Shown: positions 49,801 through 58,502 of the stretch, piece after piece | How the letters are laid out: each line of letters opens with the position of its first letter | Position numbering within the stretch: the stretch's first letter is position 1 | Source: Azoarcus sp. | GTDB taxonomy: Bacteria; Pseudomonadota; Gammaproteobacteria; Burkholderiales; Rhodocyclaceae | Assembly (NCBI GenBank): GCA_031268195.1 | Contig: JAIRXQ010000060.1 | Span: 1 to 64,000, forward strand | DNA length: 64,000 nucleotides | Reading direction: 5' to 3' | The notes under the pieces: model-generated | Seen by the model: the letters and a program-made list of their open reading frames with translations, nothing else | Databases searched by the model: none | What the model was told of the DNA's origin: nothing | Position numbers and translations under genes: made by a program

Positions 49801-52800
49801 TCACGCCCGCCGGTTGAGGCTCTCGTCCGCGATGGCGCGTTGCTGGTTGCGGAAGGCGACCGAGAACATGAGTTTGATGCGGTTCAACTGATTGACCTCG
49901 GAGGCGCCGGGGTCGTAGTCGATGGCGGTGATGTTGACGTCGGGGAAGCTGTCCTTCAGCGCCTTGATGACGCCCTTGCCCGTGATGTGGTTGGGCATGC
50001 AGGCGAAAGGCTGCATGCACACGATGTTGGGCGCGCCCTGCCCGATCAGTTCGACCATTTCGGCGGTCAGGAACCAGCCCTCGCCACTTTGGTTGCCGCG
50101 CGACAGGAACGGAGCCGCGCCGAACGCGAGCTCGTCGATGGTCGGCGGCGGGGTGAAGCGGGCGCTTGCGGCCAGCGCCTGCCGCATGTCGCGGCGGTAG
50201 TAGTCCATCGCACGGATTGCGGCGTTGCCAGCCAGCGCCGCGAGTTTGCTGCGCGACAGGAAACGGTGGTTGAAATCGTAGTCGTAGGCGCAATAGAGCA
50301 GGAAATCCATCAGGCCCGGCATCACCGCTTCGCCCCCCTCGCGCTCGATGACGCGCACGATGTCGTTGTTCGCGCCGGGGCTGAATTTGACGAGAATTTC
50401 TCCCACTAGGCCGATGCGCGGCTTGATCGCATCGGTGAGCGGCAGCGCATCGAAATCGCGCGCAATGCCGTGGACGTGATTGCGGAAGGCGCGGAAATTG
50501 CCCTCGGCCAGCGTCTGCTTGCAGCGCGCGACCCAGGTTTCGTAGAGCGCATCGGCCGAACCCGCGTCGCGTTCGTAGGGACGGGTGCGGAACAAGACAT
50601 GCATGAGCAGATCGCCATAGACGACGCTCATCATGATGCGGTGCAGGAGCTTCCAGCTCAGTTTGAAGCCGTCGCTCTTTTCCATCCCCACCGTGTTGAA
50701 TGAAATCACCGGCACATCGGGGAAGCCAGCATCACGCAAGGCTTTGCGCAGATAGCCGATGTAGTTGGTGGCACGGCAGCCGCCGCCGGTCTGCGAGATC
50801 ATCAGCGCGGTGCGTTCCGGGTCGTACTGCCCGGATTTCAGCGCCTCGACCAGTTGCCCGACGACGATGATCGACGGGAAGCAGGCATCGTTGTTGACGA
50901 AACGCAGCCCCTGGTCGATGGCCCCGGCGGAGACGTTTTCCAACACTTTGAAGCGATAGCCGCAGGCGTTGAACGTCGCTTCGAGAAACTGGAAATGCAT
51001 CGGAGACATTTGCGGCGCAAGGATCGTGTACCCGGCGCGCATCTCCTTCGTAAACGGCGTGCGGCGGATTTTCTGGCGCGGATGGAAATGGATGACCTGC
51101 GCCCCGGTGCGCTGCCCGCGTTCGTCCAGCGCCGCCTTGAGCGAGCGGATGCGGATGCGCGCCGCGCCGAGATTCGCGCCTTCGTCGATTTTCAGGCCAG
51201 TGTAGATCTTGCCGCGCTGGGCGAGGATTTCCTGTACCTGATCGATAACGATGGAATCGAGCCCGCAGCCGAAGGAGTTCAGCTGGATCACATCCAGCAC
51301 GCGCTCACGCGCGGCCAGGGACGCGGCGCGGTACAGGCGGGCGTGGTACGTCCATTGATCGACCACGCCGAGGGGGGCGTCGAGCTCGCCCAGATGCGCG
51401 ACCGAATCTTCGGTGAGCACCGCCATGCCGAGCGAAGTGATGATGCGCGGAATGCCGTGATGGATTTCCGGGTCGATGTGATAGGGTCGCCCGGAGAGCA
51501 CGATGCCGTGCCGCCCGGTTTCGCGTAGATGGTCGAGCACCGCCTCGCCCTGCCGCGCAACTTCGGCCTTCATCCGCTCCTGCTCGGCCCAACCCGCCGC
51601 GAGCGCGCGGCGGATGTCGCCCGCACGGATCTCCGGGAATACCCGTTGCAGCTGCCTGGCAAGTTTTTTTTCGCTTTCCAGCGATAGGAACGGCTGGATC
51701 ATCTCGACGCCGTTCTCTTTCAGGTAGCCGATGTTGTTGCGGATCAGTTCGGGATAGGAGGTGACGACCGGGCAATTGAAATGGTTGTCGGCGTCGTTGA
51801 ATTCCTTTTTCTCGAACGGGATGCAGGGATAGAAAATGGTTTTCACGCCCTGTTTGACCAGATCGACGATATGCCCGTGCACGAGCTTGGCCGGATAGCA
51901 CACGGTGTCCGACGGCAAGGTGTCCAAGCCCTGTTCCAGCAAGGCGCGCGACGAAGGCGAGGACAGGCGCACTTCGAAACCGAGCTCGGTGAGGAAGGTG
52001 AACCACAGCGGATAGTTCTCGAACATGTTGAGCGCGCGCGGCACGCCAATCACGCCGCGCGGCGCCTCTTTCACGGGTTCGTAGGCGAAAACGCGCTCGT
52101 ACTTCCATTCGTAGAGATCGGGCGCATCGGAGGCGCCTGCTTTGCCTTTGCCCAAACCGCGCTCGCAGCGGTTGCCGGAGATGAACTTGCGTCCGTCCGG
52201 AAAGCGGTTGACCGTCATCGCGCAGGTGTTGCTGCACAGACCGCAACGCACCATCGCATGTTTGACGGTGAAGCCATGCACGGCCTCCGCCGTGAGGGTG
52301 GTGCTCGCTTCCTTGCCCTGCCAGCGCTCTTTGGCGATCAGCGCGGAGCCGAACGCGCCCATCAGCCCGGCGATGTCGGGCCGCACCGCCTCGCGCCCGG
52401 AAATCAGCTCGAAGGCGCGCAACACCGAATCGTTGTAGAAGGTGCCGCCTTGCACGATGACCTTGCAGCCGAGTTCTTCCGGGCTTTTGAGCTTGATGAC
52501 TTTGATGAGCGCGTTTTTGATGACCGCGTAGGACAGGCCCGCCGAAATGTCCGCCACCGATGCGCCTTCCTTCTGCGCCTGCTTGACGCTGGAATTCATG
52601 AACACCGTGCAACGCGAGCCGAGATCGGACGGTGCGCCCGACTCCAGCGCGACGCGGGCGAATTCCGCAATGGGCATCCCGACCGACTGCGCGAACGTCT
52701 CGATGAACGAGCCGCAGCCCGATGAGCACGCCTCATTTAGCAAAATGTTGTCGATGGCCCCATCTTTGATGCGCAGGCACTTCATGTCCTGCCCACCGAT

Positions 52801-54072
52801 ATCGAGAATGAAGCCGACGCCGGGAAGGAAATGCTCCGCCGCCTTATAGTGCGCGATGGTTTCGACTTCGGAATGATCGAGCCTGAACGCCTCGCGGATC
52901 AGTGCTTCGCCGTAACCCGTAACCGACGAGGCGGCGATGCGCGCCTCGTCGGGCAGCCTGGCGTACACGTCCGCGAGGATGTCGCCGACGATTTTGACCG
53001 GGTCGCCCTCGTTGCTGCCGTAGTGGGTGTAGAGCAGCTCGCCGCCCTGCCCGATCAGCACCGCCTTGGTGGTGGTGGAGCCGCCGTCGATGCCGAGGAA
53101 CACCGGGCCGCGATAAGTGGAAAGATTTCCGCGCCGCACCCGCGCCGCATCGTGCCGCGCCTGGAAAGCGGCGCGTTCGGCCTCGTCGAGGAAGAACGGA
53201 CGCAGGGTGGACAGGCTTTTTCCCGCCTCGGCGCCCAAACGGTCGAAATCCGCGAGTACGTCGGCGAAGGCGCGCGCCTGCTTGCCTTCGCCGTGCAGGG
53301 CCGCGCCAATGGCGACGAACAATTCGCTATCGGCAGTCGGCACCACGTTTTGCGGCGCAAGCGCGAGCGTTGCGATGAACCGTTTTTTCAGTTCCGGCAG
53401 GAAATTGAGCGGCCCGCCGAGAAAGGCGACGTTGCCGCGAATCTTGCGCCCGCACGCCAGCCCGCTGATGGTCTGGTGCGCCACCGCTTGCAGGACGGAG
53501 AGCGCGATGTCCTCGCGCGGCACGCCTTCGTTCAGGAGCGGTTGCACGTCGCTTTTGGCGAACACGCCACAACGCGCCGCGATCGGGTAAAGATTCTTCG
53601 CGCAGCCGGCAAGCTCGTTCAGCCCTTGCGCGTCGGTTTTCAGGAGCGTCGCCATCTGATCGACAAACGCGCCCGTGCCACCCGCGCAGGAGCCGTTCAT
53701 GCGTTGTTCGACTCCGTTGGTGAAGAAGGTGATCTTGGCGTCTTCGCCGCCGAGTTCAATCGCTACGTCCGTTTGCGGCGCGCGCACCTCGATGGCTTTC
53801 GCGCAGGCGATGACTTCCTGTACGAACGGCAGACCGAGGATGTCCGCCATCCCCACGCCGCCGGAGCCGGTCAGCACCACCGCGACCGGCGCGGACGGCG
53901 CGATCAGGCCGCTGTCGGACAACGCGGCGAGGCAGCGCGCCACGGTTTCGCGCACTTCGGAGAAATGACGGGTATAGGACTTGAACGCTGGTTCTCCCCG
54001 CGTATCCAGCACGACCACCTTGACGGTCGTCGAACCGATGTCGATGCCGATGCGAAAGGACGCTGCACTCAT
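49801..54072 (-). CDS. Large acyl-CoA dehydratase activase-like protein (double BcrAD_BadFG plus DUF2229)
   Basis: A cytoplasmic protein of about 1423 aa. Two ASKHA ATPase domains come first: one opening RIGIDIGSTTVKVVVLD with NGSCAGGTGAFVDQMA (about 5-280), and one opening FLGIDGGSTTTKAVLIG with NEACSSGCGSFIETFAQ (about 320-580). The cysteines may hold a shared [4Fe-4S] cluster. A CGLCSNTC motif and a DUF2229 region (VIGVPRALNMFENYPLWFTFL) follow. The rest resembles dehydratase-like subunits (LSGRPYHIDPEIHHGIPRI, NSFGCGLDSI). The family relates to activators of 2-hydroxyacyl-CoA dehydratases and benzoyl-CoA reductases, but no such enzyme is adjacent and the true function is unknown. The start was chosen at MSAASFRIGIDIG. 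Confidence 0.88.
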   Translation of the reverse strand: MSAASFRIGIDIGSTTVKVVVLDTRGEPAFKSYTRHFSEVRETVARCLAALSDSGLIAPSAPVAVVLTGSGGVGMADILGLPFVQEVIACAKAIEVRAPQTDVAIELGGEDAKITFFTNGVEQRMNGSCAGGTGAFVDQMATLLKTDAQGLNELAGCAKNLYPIAARCGVFAKSDVQPLLNEGVPREDIALSVLQAVAHQTISGLACGRKIRGNVAFLGGPLNFLPELKKRFIATLALAPQNVVPTADSELFVAIGAALHGEGKQARAFADVLADFDRLGAEAGKSLSTLRPFFLDEAERAAFQARHDAARVRRGNLSTYRGPVFLGIDGGSTTTKAVLIGQGGELLYTHYGSNEGDPVKIVGDILADVYARLPDEARIAASSVTGYGEALIREAFRLDHSEVETIAHYKAAEHFLPGVGFILDIGGQDMKCLRIKDGAIDNILLNEACSSGCGSFIETFAQSVGMPIAEFARVALESGAPSDLGSRCTVFMNSSVKQAQKEGASVADISAGLSYAVIKNALIKVIKLKSPEELGCKVIVQGGTFYNDSVLRAFELISGREAVRPDIAGLMGAFGSALIAKERWQGKEASTTLTAEAVHGFTVKHAMVRCGLCSNTCAMTVNRFPDGRKFISGNRCERGLGKGKAGASDAPDLYEWKYERVFAYEPVKEAPRGVIGVPRALNMFENYPLWFTFLTELGFEVRLSSPSSRALLEQGLDTLPSDTVCYPAKLVHGHIVDLVKQGVKTIFYPCIPFEKKEFNDADNHFNCPVVTSYPELIRNNIGYLKENGVEMIQPFLSLESEKKLARQLQRVFPEIRAGDIRRALAAGWAEQERMKAEVARQGEAVLDHLRETGRHGIVLSGRPYHIDPEIHHGIPRIITSLGMAVLTEDSVAHLGELDAPLGVVDQWTYHARLYRAASLAARERVLDVIQLNSFGCGLDSIVIDQVQEILAQRGKIYTGLKIDEGANLGAARIRIRSLKAALDERGQRTGAQVIHFHPRQKIRRTPFTKEMRAGYTILAPQMSPMHFQFLEATFNACGYRFKVLENVSAGAIDQGLRFVNNDACFPSIIVVGQLVEALKSGQYDPERTALMISQTGGGCRATNYIGYLRKALRDAGFPDVPVISFNTVGMEKSDGFKLSWKLLHRIMMSVVYGDLLMHVLFRTRPYERDAGSADALYETWVARCKQTLAEGNFRAFRNHVHGIARDFDALPLTDAIKPRIGLVGEILVKFSPGANNDIVRVIEREGGEAVMPGLMDFLLYCAYDYDFNHRFLSRSKLAALAGNAAIRAMDYYRRDMRQALAASARFTPPPTIDELAFGAAPFLSRGNQSGEGWFLTAEMVELIGQGAPNIVCMQPFACMPNHITGKGVIKALKDSFPDVNITAIDYDPGASEVNQLNRIKLMFSVAFRNQQRAIADESLNRRA

Positions 54073-54190
54073 GCCCGGCTTACGAAGAAAACACTGCATG
54101 TATGGATCGAGGGGGAGAACGGAATGCCTGATTTTACCGGATATCCGGGCATACGGAATACGGGTCTTGCCCAGTGCAACGCCCTCCCCG

Positions 54191-55126
54191 TCAGCCATCC
54201 GCATTGATGTGCGCGATCAGCTCCTTCAACACCTCATCCGCCTTGTCGTTGGCAATCTGGCAGGTGCCCGCCGCCTCGTGGCCGCCGCCGCCGTATTTCA
54301 ACATCAACTCTCCAATGTTGGTCTTGCTGGAGCGATCGAGAATCGATTTGCCCGTGGCGAAAACAGTGTTCTGTTTTTTCAGCCCCCACATGACGTGGAT
54401 GGAGATGTTGGTCTGCGGGAAAAGCGCGTAGATCACGAAGCGGTTGGTTGCGTAGATGACTTCCTCGTCGCGCAGGTCGAGCACCGCGAGGTTCTTGTGG
54501 ATCGTCGTGCAGCGCTCGATCTGCGCGCGCGCCTTGTCGACGTGCTGGAAATAAAGATCCTTTCTTTCCCCCACGTCGGGCAGTTCGAGGATCTCGCCGA
54601 TGGCGTGCTGCTTGCAGTAGCCGATCAACTGCATCATCAGCACGTAGTTGCTGATGCGGAATTCGCGGAAACGTCCGAGCCCGGTGCGGGAATCCATCAA
54701 GTAGTTGAGCAGCACCCAGCCCTTGGGATCGAGAATGTCGTCGCGGGAGAATTGGGCGCTGTCGGCCTTGTCTACCGCCACCATCATGTCATCGGAGATG
54801 TTGGGGAAGGTTTTCTTGCCGCCGTAGTAGTTGTAGACCACGCGCGCCGCCGAGGGCGCGTTGGGGTCGATGATGTAGTTGTCGAGCTCGCCGGGATTGC
54901 GCAGCGTCTCGGACAGGTGGTGATCGAACGCCAGATGTGCACCGGGGACGTATGGCAGATTGGTGGTGATATCTTTATCGGTGATCTGGATCAGGCCGTC
55001 TTGCATGTCTTTGGGATGGACGAACTTGATTTCCTGCAAAAGATCGAGTTCTTTCAGCAGCACGGCGCACACCAGCCCGTCGAAATCACTGCGCGTCACC
55101 AGACGGAATCTTTGTTCTTCGCTCAC
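54191..55126 (-). CDS. DHH-family phosphoesterase
   Basis: A DHH/DHHA1 phosphoesterase of about 311 aa. Catalytic motifs are TRSDFDGLVCAVLL at the N-terminus, LAFDHHLSET (the DHH motif) and MVAVDKADSA. The C-terminal DHHA1 module ends with KYGGGGHEAAGTCQI. Relatives are exopolyphosphatase- or nanoRNase-like; the substrate is not determined from sequence. The GTG start at 55126 is favoured by a GGAGG site six bases ahead. A Met 51 bases further upstream lacks support. Confidence 0.85.
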   Translation of the reverse strand: MSEEQRFRLVTRSDFDGLVCAVLLKELDLLQEIKFVHPKDMQDGLIQITDKDITTNLPYVPGAHLAFDHHLSETLRNPGELDNYIIDPNAPSAARVVYNYYGGKKTFPNISDDMMVAVDKADSAQFSRDDILDPKGWVLLNYLMDSRTGLGRFREFRISNYVLMMQLIGYCKQHAIGEILELPDVGERKDLYFQHVDKARAQIERCTTIHKNLAVLDLRDEEVIYATNRFVIYALFPQTNISIHVMWGLKKQNTVFATGKSILDRSSKTNIGELMLKYGGGGHEAAGTCQIANDKADEVLKELIAHINADG

Positions 55127-55198
55127 GGGATGCCTCCGGCAAGAAAATGCGGAGCGGCTATTAGAACCCGCAAGCATGGACGCTGCCTTGGTAACAGG

Positions 55199-56053
55199 TC
55201 ACGCAAACGGCGTTTTGTCTACCCATGACGCGCGCACGGCCGCGATCATCCGGGCGGCAAGCGAGCCCGGATGCGGCAGGCCGGGCAAGCGATCGAGCGC
55301 GAACCAGCCGAGCGCCTCGATTTCGTCTTCCTGCGCCACGGGCTCGCCGGAGGCGTAATCGGCAATGAAGCCGATCATCAGCGAATGCGGATACGGCCAC
55401 GACTGGCTGCCGAAGTAGCGCAAATTGCGGATTTCGATGCCTGCTTCTTCCCGGATTTCGCGGCACAGGCACTCTTCGACCGATTCACCCGCTTCGACGA
55501 AACCGGCAAGTGCGCTGAACATGCCCGGTGCGAAATGGGGCGAGCGTCCAAGCAGAATTTCGCCGCCCTTGACGACGATGCCGATGGCGACCGGCGAGAC
55601 GCGCGGATAAACCTTGTGCCCGCAAGCCGTGCAGACACAGGCGATTTCCGTTGCGTGCAAATCCATCGCCTGCCCGCACGCGCCGCAATGACGATTGTCC
55701 AGACACCATGCGGCCAACTGGCGCGCCCGCACGAACGCGGCCAGCCACGCTTGCGGCCATTGTCCCCACAGCCTGCGGAAATCGCCGACGATAAACCGCG
55801 CGGGCGCGGCGGCATCGGGCCACACCCGCATCAGGCACGGACGACCGGAGAGCGCGCCGAAACGGAAAGTTCGCAACGGCGCGCCCAGCTCACAACACAG
55901 GGTAGACAGGGCGGCCGCCGTCGGCAGCGCCGCCTCCTGGGTCAGCAAAAGACGGCTGGCCGCGAACGGAAAAACGTATGCGGACGCCCCCGGCGCCTCG
56001 TCCGGCGCGAGCGCGGCATAACCCGGCTCGAACACCGGCGCGGCGTCGTTCAC
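55199..56053 (-). CDS. nudC: NAD(H) diphosphatase (Nudix), NudC-like
   Basis: A 284-aa Nudix enzyme that hydrolyses NADH to NMNH and AMP and can decap NAD-RNA. A zinc ribbon (CGACGQAM...CVCTACG) precedes the Nudix box GFVEAGESVEECLCREIREEAG and the NudC-specific SQSWPYPHSLMIGF, SQPWPFP-like motif. The start overlaps the stop of the upstream hydrolase by four bases (ATGA), so both are co-translated. Confidence 0.92.
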   Translation of the reverse strand: MNDAAPVFEPGYAALAPDEAPGASAYVFPFAASRLLLTQEAALPTAAALSTLCCELGAPLRTFRFGALSGRPCLMRVWPDAAAPARFIVGDFRRLWGQWPQAWLAAFVRARQLAAWCLDNRHCGACGQAMDLHATEIACVCTACGHKVYPRVSPVAIGIVVKGGEILLGRSPHFAPGMFSALAGFVEAGESVEECLCREIREEAGIEIRNLRYFGSQSWPYPHSLMIGFIADYASGEPVAQEDEIEALGWFALDRLPGLPHPGSLAARMIAAVRASWVDKTPFA

Positions 56054-56991
56054 GGCACCAGCAACTTCTCGCTCTGGCTCGGCTGGCTGAGCAGGAAATC
56101 GCGAACGACGCGGATCTGGTCGTCACTCATCAGCATCGGAGCATGCCCCATGCCTTTGAATTCGACGAGTTTCGCCTTCGGGCCGCGCTTCGCCATGTCC
56201 TGCCAGATATCGGGCCGCAGCACGGTCGACTCCGCGCCCCGGATCGCCAGCACCGGATAGCGCAGGCGATCGTAAGCATCCCAGATGCCCACGTCGAGCA
56301 GAATCGGTCCTTTGTGGAAAAGATCGCCCAGACCGGGGTCGTAGACGAAGCCGTAGCCATTTTCGACCGGATGCACGCTGTAGCGTGTGATGTGCTGCCA
56401 TTGCTCGTCGGTCAGCTTGCCGAAGGAGGCGCCGACCTCCCGCACGTAGGCTTCGACGGCGTCCATCGTCGGGAACGCTGGCGCGCGTCCGACGTATTTG
56501 CCGATTTCGCGCAAAGTTTCGGCGGGGATGATCGGCCCCACGTCATTTAGCACGAGGCGACGCACTGGCGAGTGCGGCTCGCTGGCGAGCAGGATGCCGA
56601 TCAAGCCGCCCATCGACGTACCGACCCAATCGACGTGCAACGCACCGAGCCGTGCGATGAGCGTGACCATGTCGGAGACGTAGAGCGGAAAAGTGTAATC
56701 GTTCTTGTTGTCGAGCCAATCGCTGCGCCCGCGCCCGATCACGTCGGGGCAGACCACCCGGTATTCCTTGCAAAGCACCTGCGCCAGTGCATCGAAGTCG
56801 CGGCAGTTGCGCGTGAAGCCGTGGACGCAGAGCAGCACTTTCGGATTATCGGGGTCGCCCCATTCAGTGTAGGCAATGTGATGCAGTCCGTGCGGCCCCA
56901 TGCACTGCACGACACGTTCGCGCATACCGACGGGCGGGCGCGTGCGCAGGGTGGATTGGAAAAGACTGCGGATGAAGTTTGGAATTGCCAT
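56050..56991 (-). CDS. Alpha/beta hydrolase
   Basis: A 313-aa hydrolase with the nucleophile elbow VGTSMGGLIGI (catalytic Ser near 125), an oxyanion region LLCVHGFTRNCRDF, and a catalytic His in GMGHAPMLMSD near the C-terminus. It has the usual fold length for esterases or haloperoxidase-like enzymes. The substrate is not predictable. It is coupled to nudC by a 4-bp overlap. Thirty-five bp separate it from the hemerythrin gene upstream of it on the map. Confidence 0.85.
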   Translation of the reverse strand: MAIPNFIRSLFQSTLRTRPPVGMRERVVQCMGPHGLHHIAYTEWGDPDNPKVLLCVHGFTRNCRDFDALAQVLCKEYRVVCPDVIGRGRSDWLDNKNDYTFPLYVSDMVTLIARLGALHVDWVGTSMGGLIGILLASEPHSPVRRLVLNDVGPIIPAETLREIGKYVGRAPAFPTMDAVEAYVREVGASFGKLTDEQWQHITRYSVHPVENGYGFVYDPGLGDLFHKGPILLDVGIWDAYDRLRYPVLAIRGAESTVLRPDIWQDMAKRGPKAKLVEFKGMGHAPMLMSDDQIRVVRDFLLSQPSQSEKLLVP

Positions 56992-57026
56992 AAAAAAACG
57001 ACCTCTTTATCTGGGAAAAACAAGAA

Positions 57027-57434
57027 TCAGCTAACACCTTTCTCTTTCAGGAAAGGGACGTACGCCTTATCCTCTTTCATGATGTGTTTGATGAGCCAGG
57101 ATTGCAGGAAACTGAGCATTTCCTCCGAAACCGATTCGCCTTTCTCGAATCTGAGCAGCAATTCGAGTGCGTGGCGCGCGAATTCGTCGTGGCGGGCGCG
57201 GTGGGCCTTTTCTTCGGGATAGCCGAGACGGTTGAACAGGTCTTCCTCGGCGATGAAATGGTTGACGGTGTAATCCACCAACCCTTCCAGAACCTCCTTG
57301 ACCACCGCCCGGTCGGGATTGCGGGACTCGATTTCGTCGTAGAGCCGGTTGGTCGCATCGACCAGCCAATGATGCTGGGTGTCTATGGAGTCGATACCCA
57401 AAATGAAAGCATCGGACCAAGGCATGAAAGGCAT
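57027..57434 (-). CDS. Bacteriohemerythrin
   Basis: A 135-aa non-haem di-iron protein that binds O2 reversibly and may store or sense oxygen. Iron ligands are visible in IDTQHHWLV, NHFIAEEDLF, ARHDEFARH and IKHIMKEDKAY. The start is the ATG at 57434, with an AAGGAG site eight bases upstream; an earlier in-frame Met lies before that site. It lies ahead of the hydrolase-nudC pair on the same strand and could be in the same transcript. Confidence 0.92.
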   Translation of the reverse strand: MPFMPWSDAFILGIDSIDTQHHWLVDATNRLYDEIESRNPDRAVVKEVLEGLVDYTVNHFIAEEDLFNRLGYPEEKAHRARHDEFARHALELLLRFEKGESVSEEMLSFLQSWLIKHIMKEDKAYVPFLKEKGVS

Positions 57435-57540
57435 ATTATTTTCTCCTTGCCGCATCGCCTGCCTGGATCGAATACGGCATGAAATATCGTTTTTGCAAGG
57501 GCGGAATCATACCCCGTGCGCGCGGCCGACGCGAGCGGAA

Positions 57541-57549
57541 TGCTATAAT
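57541..57549 (+). promoter_or_regulatory. Extended -10 promoter of queD
   Basis: TGCTATAAT at 57541-57549 is a consensus extended -10 element, 28 bases before the queD ATG. No good -35 is visible, as expected for extended -10 promoters. The predicted leader is about 20 bases, so there is no room for a riboswitch. Confidence 0.65.
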
Positions 57550-57576
57550 TCGCGCCCCTTCAAACGAGAGAAAACA

Positions 57577-58026
57577 ATGCGTATCACCCGCCGGCTCGAA
57601 TTCGACGCAGGTCACCGCATCCCCGACCACGCCAGCCAGTGCAGGCACCTGCACGGCCACCGCTACGCGCTCGAAATCAGCCTCGTCGGGGGAATCATCG
57701 ACGCGCCTGGCAAGGCGGACAACGGCATGGTGATGGATTTCGGTGAAATAAAGCGCATTGCCAGGGAAAAAGTGGTCGACCCGTGGGATCACGCCTTTTT
57801 GGCCTGGCGCGGTGACGAGCAGGTGGTGGCGTTTCTCGCCACCCTGCCCGGACATAAAACCGTCACATTCGATGTCGTGCCGACAGCGGAAAACCTCGCC
57901 GCTGAAGCCTTCCGCATTCTGGACGCCGCATTCCGCGACACTTTCGGCAATGCGCTGCGACTGGAACGCGTCAGGCTGTTCGAGACGCCGAACTGCTGGG
58001 CCGACGCCCAGCGCGGCGAGCCGTGA
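57577..58026 (+). CDS. queD: 6-carboxytetrahydropterin synthase (queuosine pathway)
   Basis: A 149-aa enzyme of the PTPS/QueD family that converts dihydroneopterin triphosphate to 6-carboxy-tetrahydropterin for queuosine. The zinc ligands are in FDAGHRIPDHASQCRHLHGHRYAL-like text: GHRIPDH, the catalytic Cys in SQCRHLHGH, and HGHRY. The later WDHAFL supplies another active-site His. Start: MRITRRLEFDAGH at 57577; the upstream extension carries no family sequence. It is convergent with the XRE gene, three bases from its stop. Confidence 0.93.
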   Translation: MRITRRLEFDAGHRIPDHASQCRHLHGHRYALEISLVGGIIDAPGKADNGMVMDFGEIKRIAREKVVDPWDHAFLAWRGDEQVVAFLATLPGHKTVTFDVVPTAENLAAEAFRILDAAFRDTFGNALRLERVRLFETPNCWADAQRGEP

Positions 58027-58029
58027 ACG

Positions 58030-58287
58030 CTACGCAGCCCTCTTGCCGAGATCGCGCGTCATTTCGATGCCCGGCGCCGGCATCAACAGCGTGCCCGGCG
58101 ACGTACCCAACGCCCCAGCGAGTTTGCAGATATTGAGCAAGGCGATGTTGCGCTGCCCGCGCTCCACACCGCCCACATAGCTGCGCGCCAGACCGCTTTC
58201 CGCAGCCAGCCGCTCCTGCGACCAGCCCTTGTTTTTTCTCATTTCGCTCAGCCGCAAACCGAACAGGCTACGAGGATCTTTCAACAT
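58030..58287 (-). CDS. Small XRE-family HTH transcriptional regulator
   Basis: An 85-aa helix-turn-helix protein. The HTH spans about residues 10-65: LRLSEMRKNKGWSQERLAAE, SGLARSYVGGVERGQRNIAL, then LLNICKLAGALG. It consists almost only of the DNA-binding domain, as in antitoxins, controller proteins or phage-type repressors. GGGAG lies seven bases before the ATG at 58287. Upstream, a perfect palindrome at 58385-58422 is a candidate operator. No toxin or restriction gene is adjacent. Confidence 0.85.
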   Translation of the reverse strand: MLKDPRSLFGLRLSEMRKNKGWSQERLAAESGLARSYVGGVERGQRNIALLNICKLAGALGTSPGTLLMPAPGIEMTRDLGKRAA

Positions 58288-58384
58288 GAATTTTCTCCCT
58301 GAGAGGCTTGATCGCACCGGGCTGGCAGCACACGGATACGACGAAGAGTAACCATGACCATGCGAAGTCATTATAGGACCCATA

Positions 58385-58422
58385 TTGTGGTTTACCGCAA
58401 TTCATATTGCGGTAAACCACAA
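58385..58422. repeat. Perfect 16-bp inverted repeat with 6-bp spacer upstream of XRE gene
   Basis: TTGTGGTTTACCGCAA (58385-58400) and TTGCGGTAAACCACAA (58407-58422) are exact reverse complements, separated by TTCATA. A direct repeat CATATTG(T/C)GG also occurs at 58381 and 58403. It sits 98 bases upstream of the XRE start and 80 bases downstream of the rsmB stop. It is probably an operator; it lacks a T-run, so it is a poor terminator. Confidence 0.8.
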
Positions 58423-58502
58423 GTCAAGCGCCAAAAAATGCACAGTCTTCGGGCGAAAAAATGTCCAGAAAGCCGCGGAAGCGAAACGGGCGAATCCCGC
58501 AA

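Noticed and set aside
52831-54207. A 458-codon plus-strand ORF opposite the activase gene
   Set aside because: Antisense shadow. The minus-strand frame carries clear ATPase motifs.
58385-58422. The palindrome as a terminator for rsmB
   Set aside because: There is no T-run after either arm, and it lies 80 bases beyond the stop. The operator interpretation fits better.
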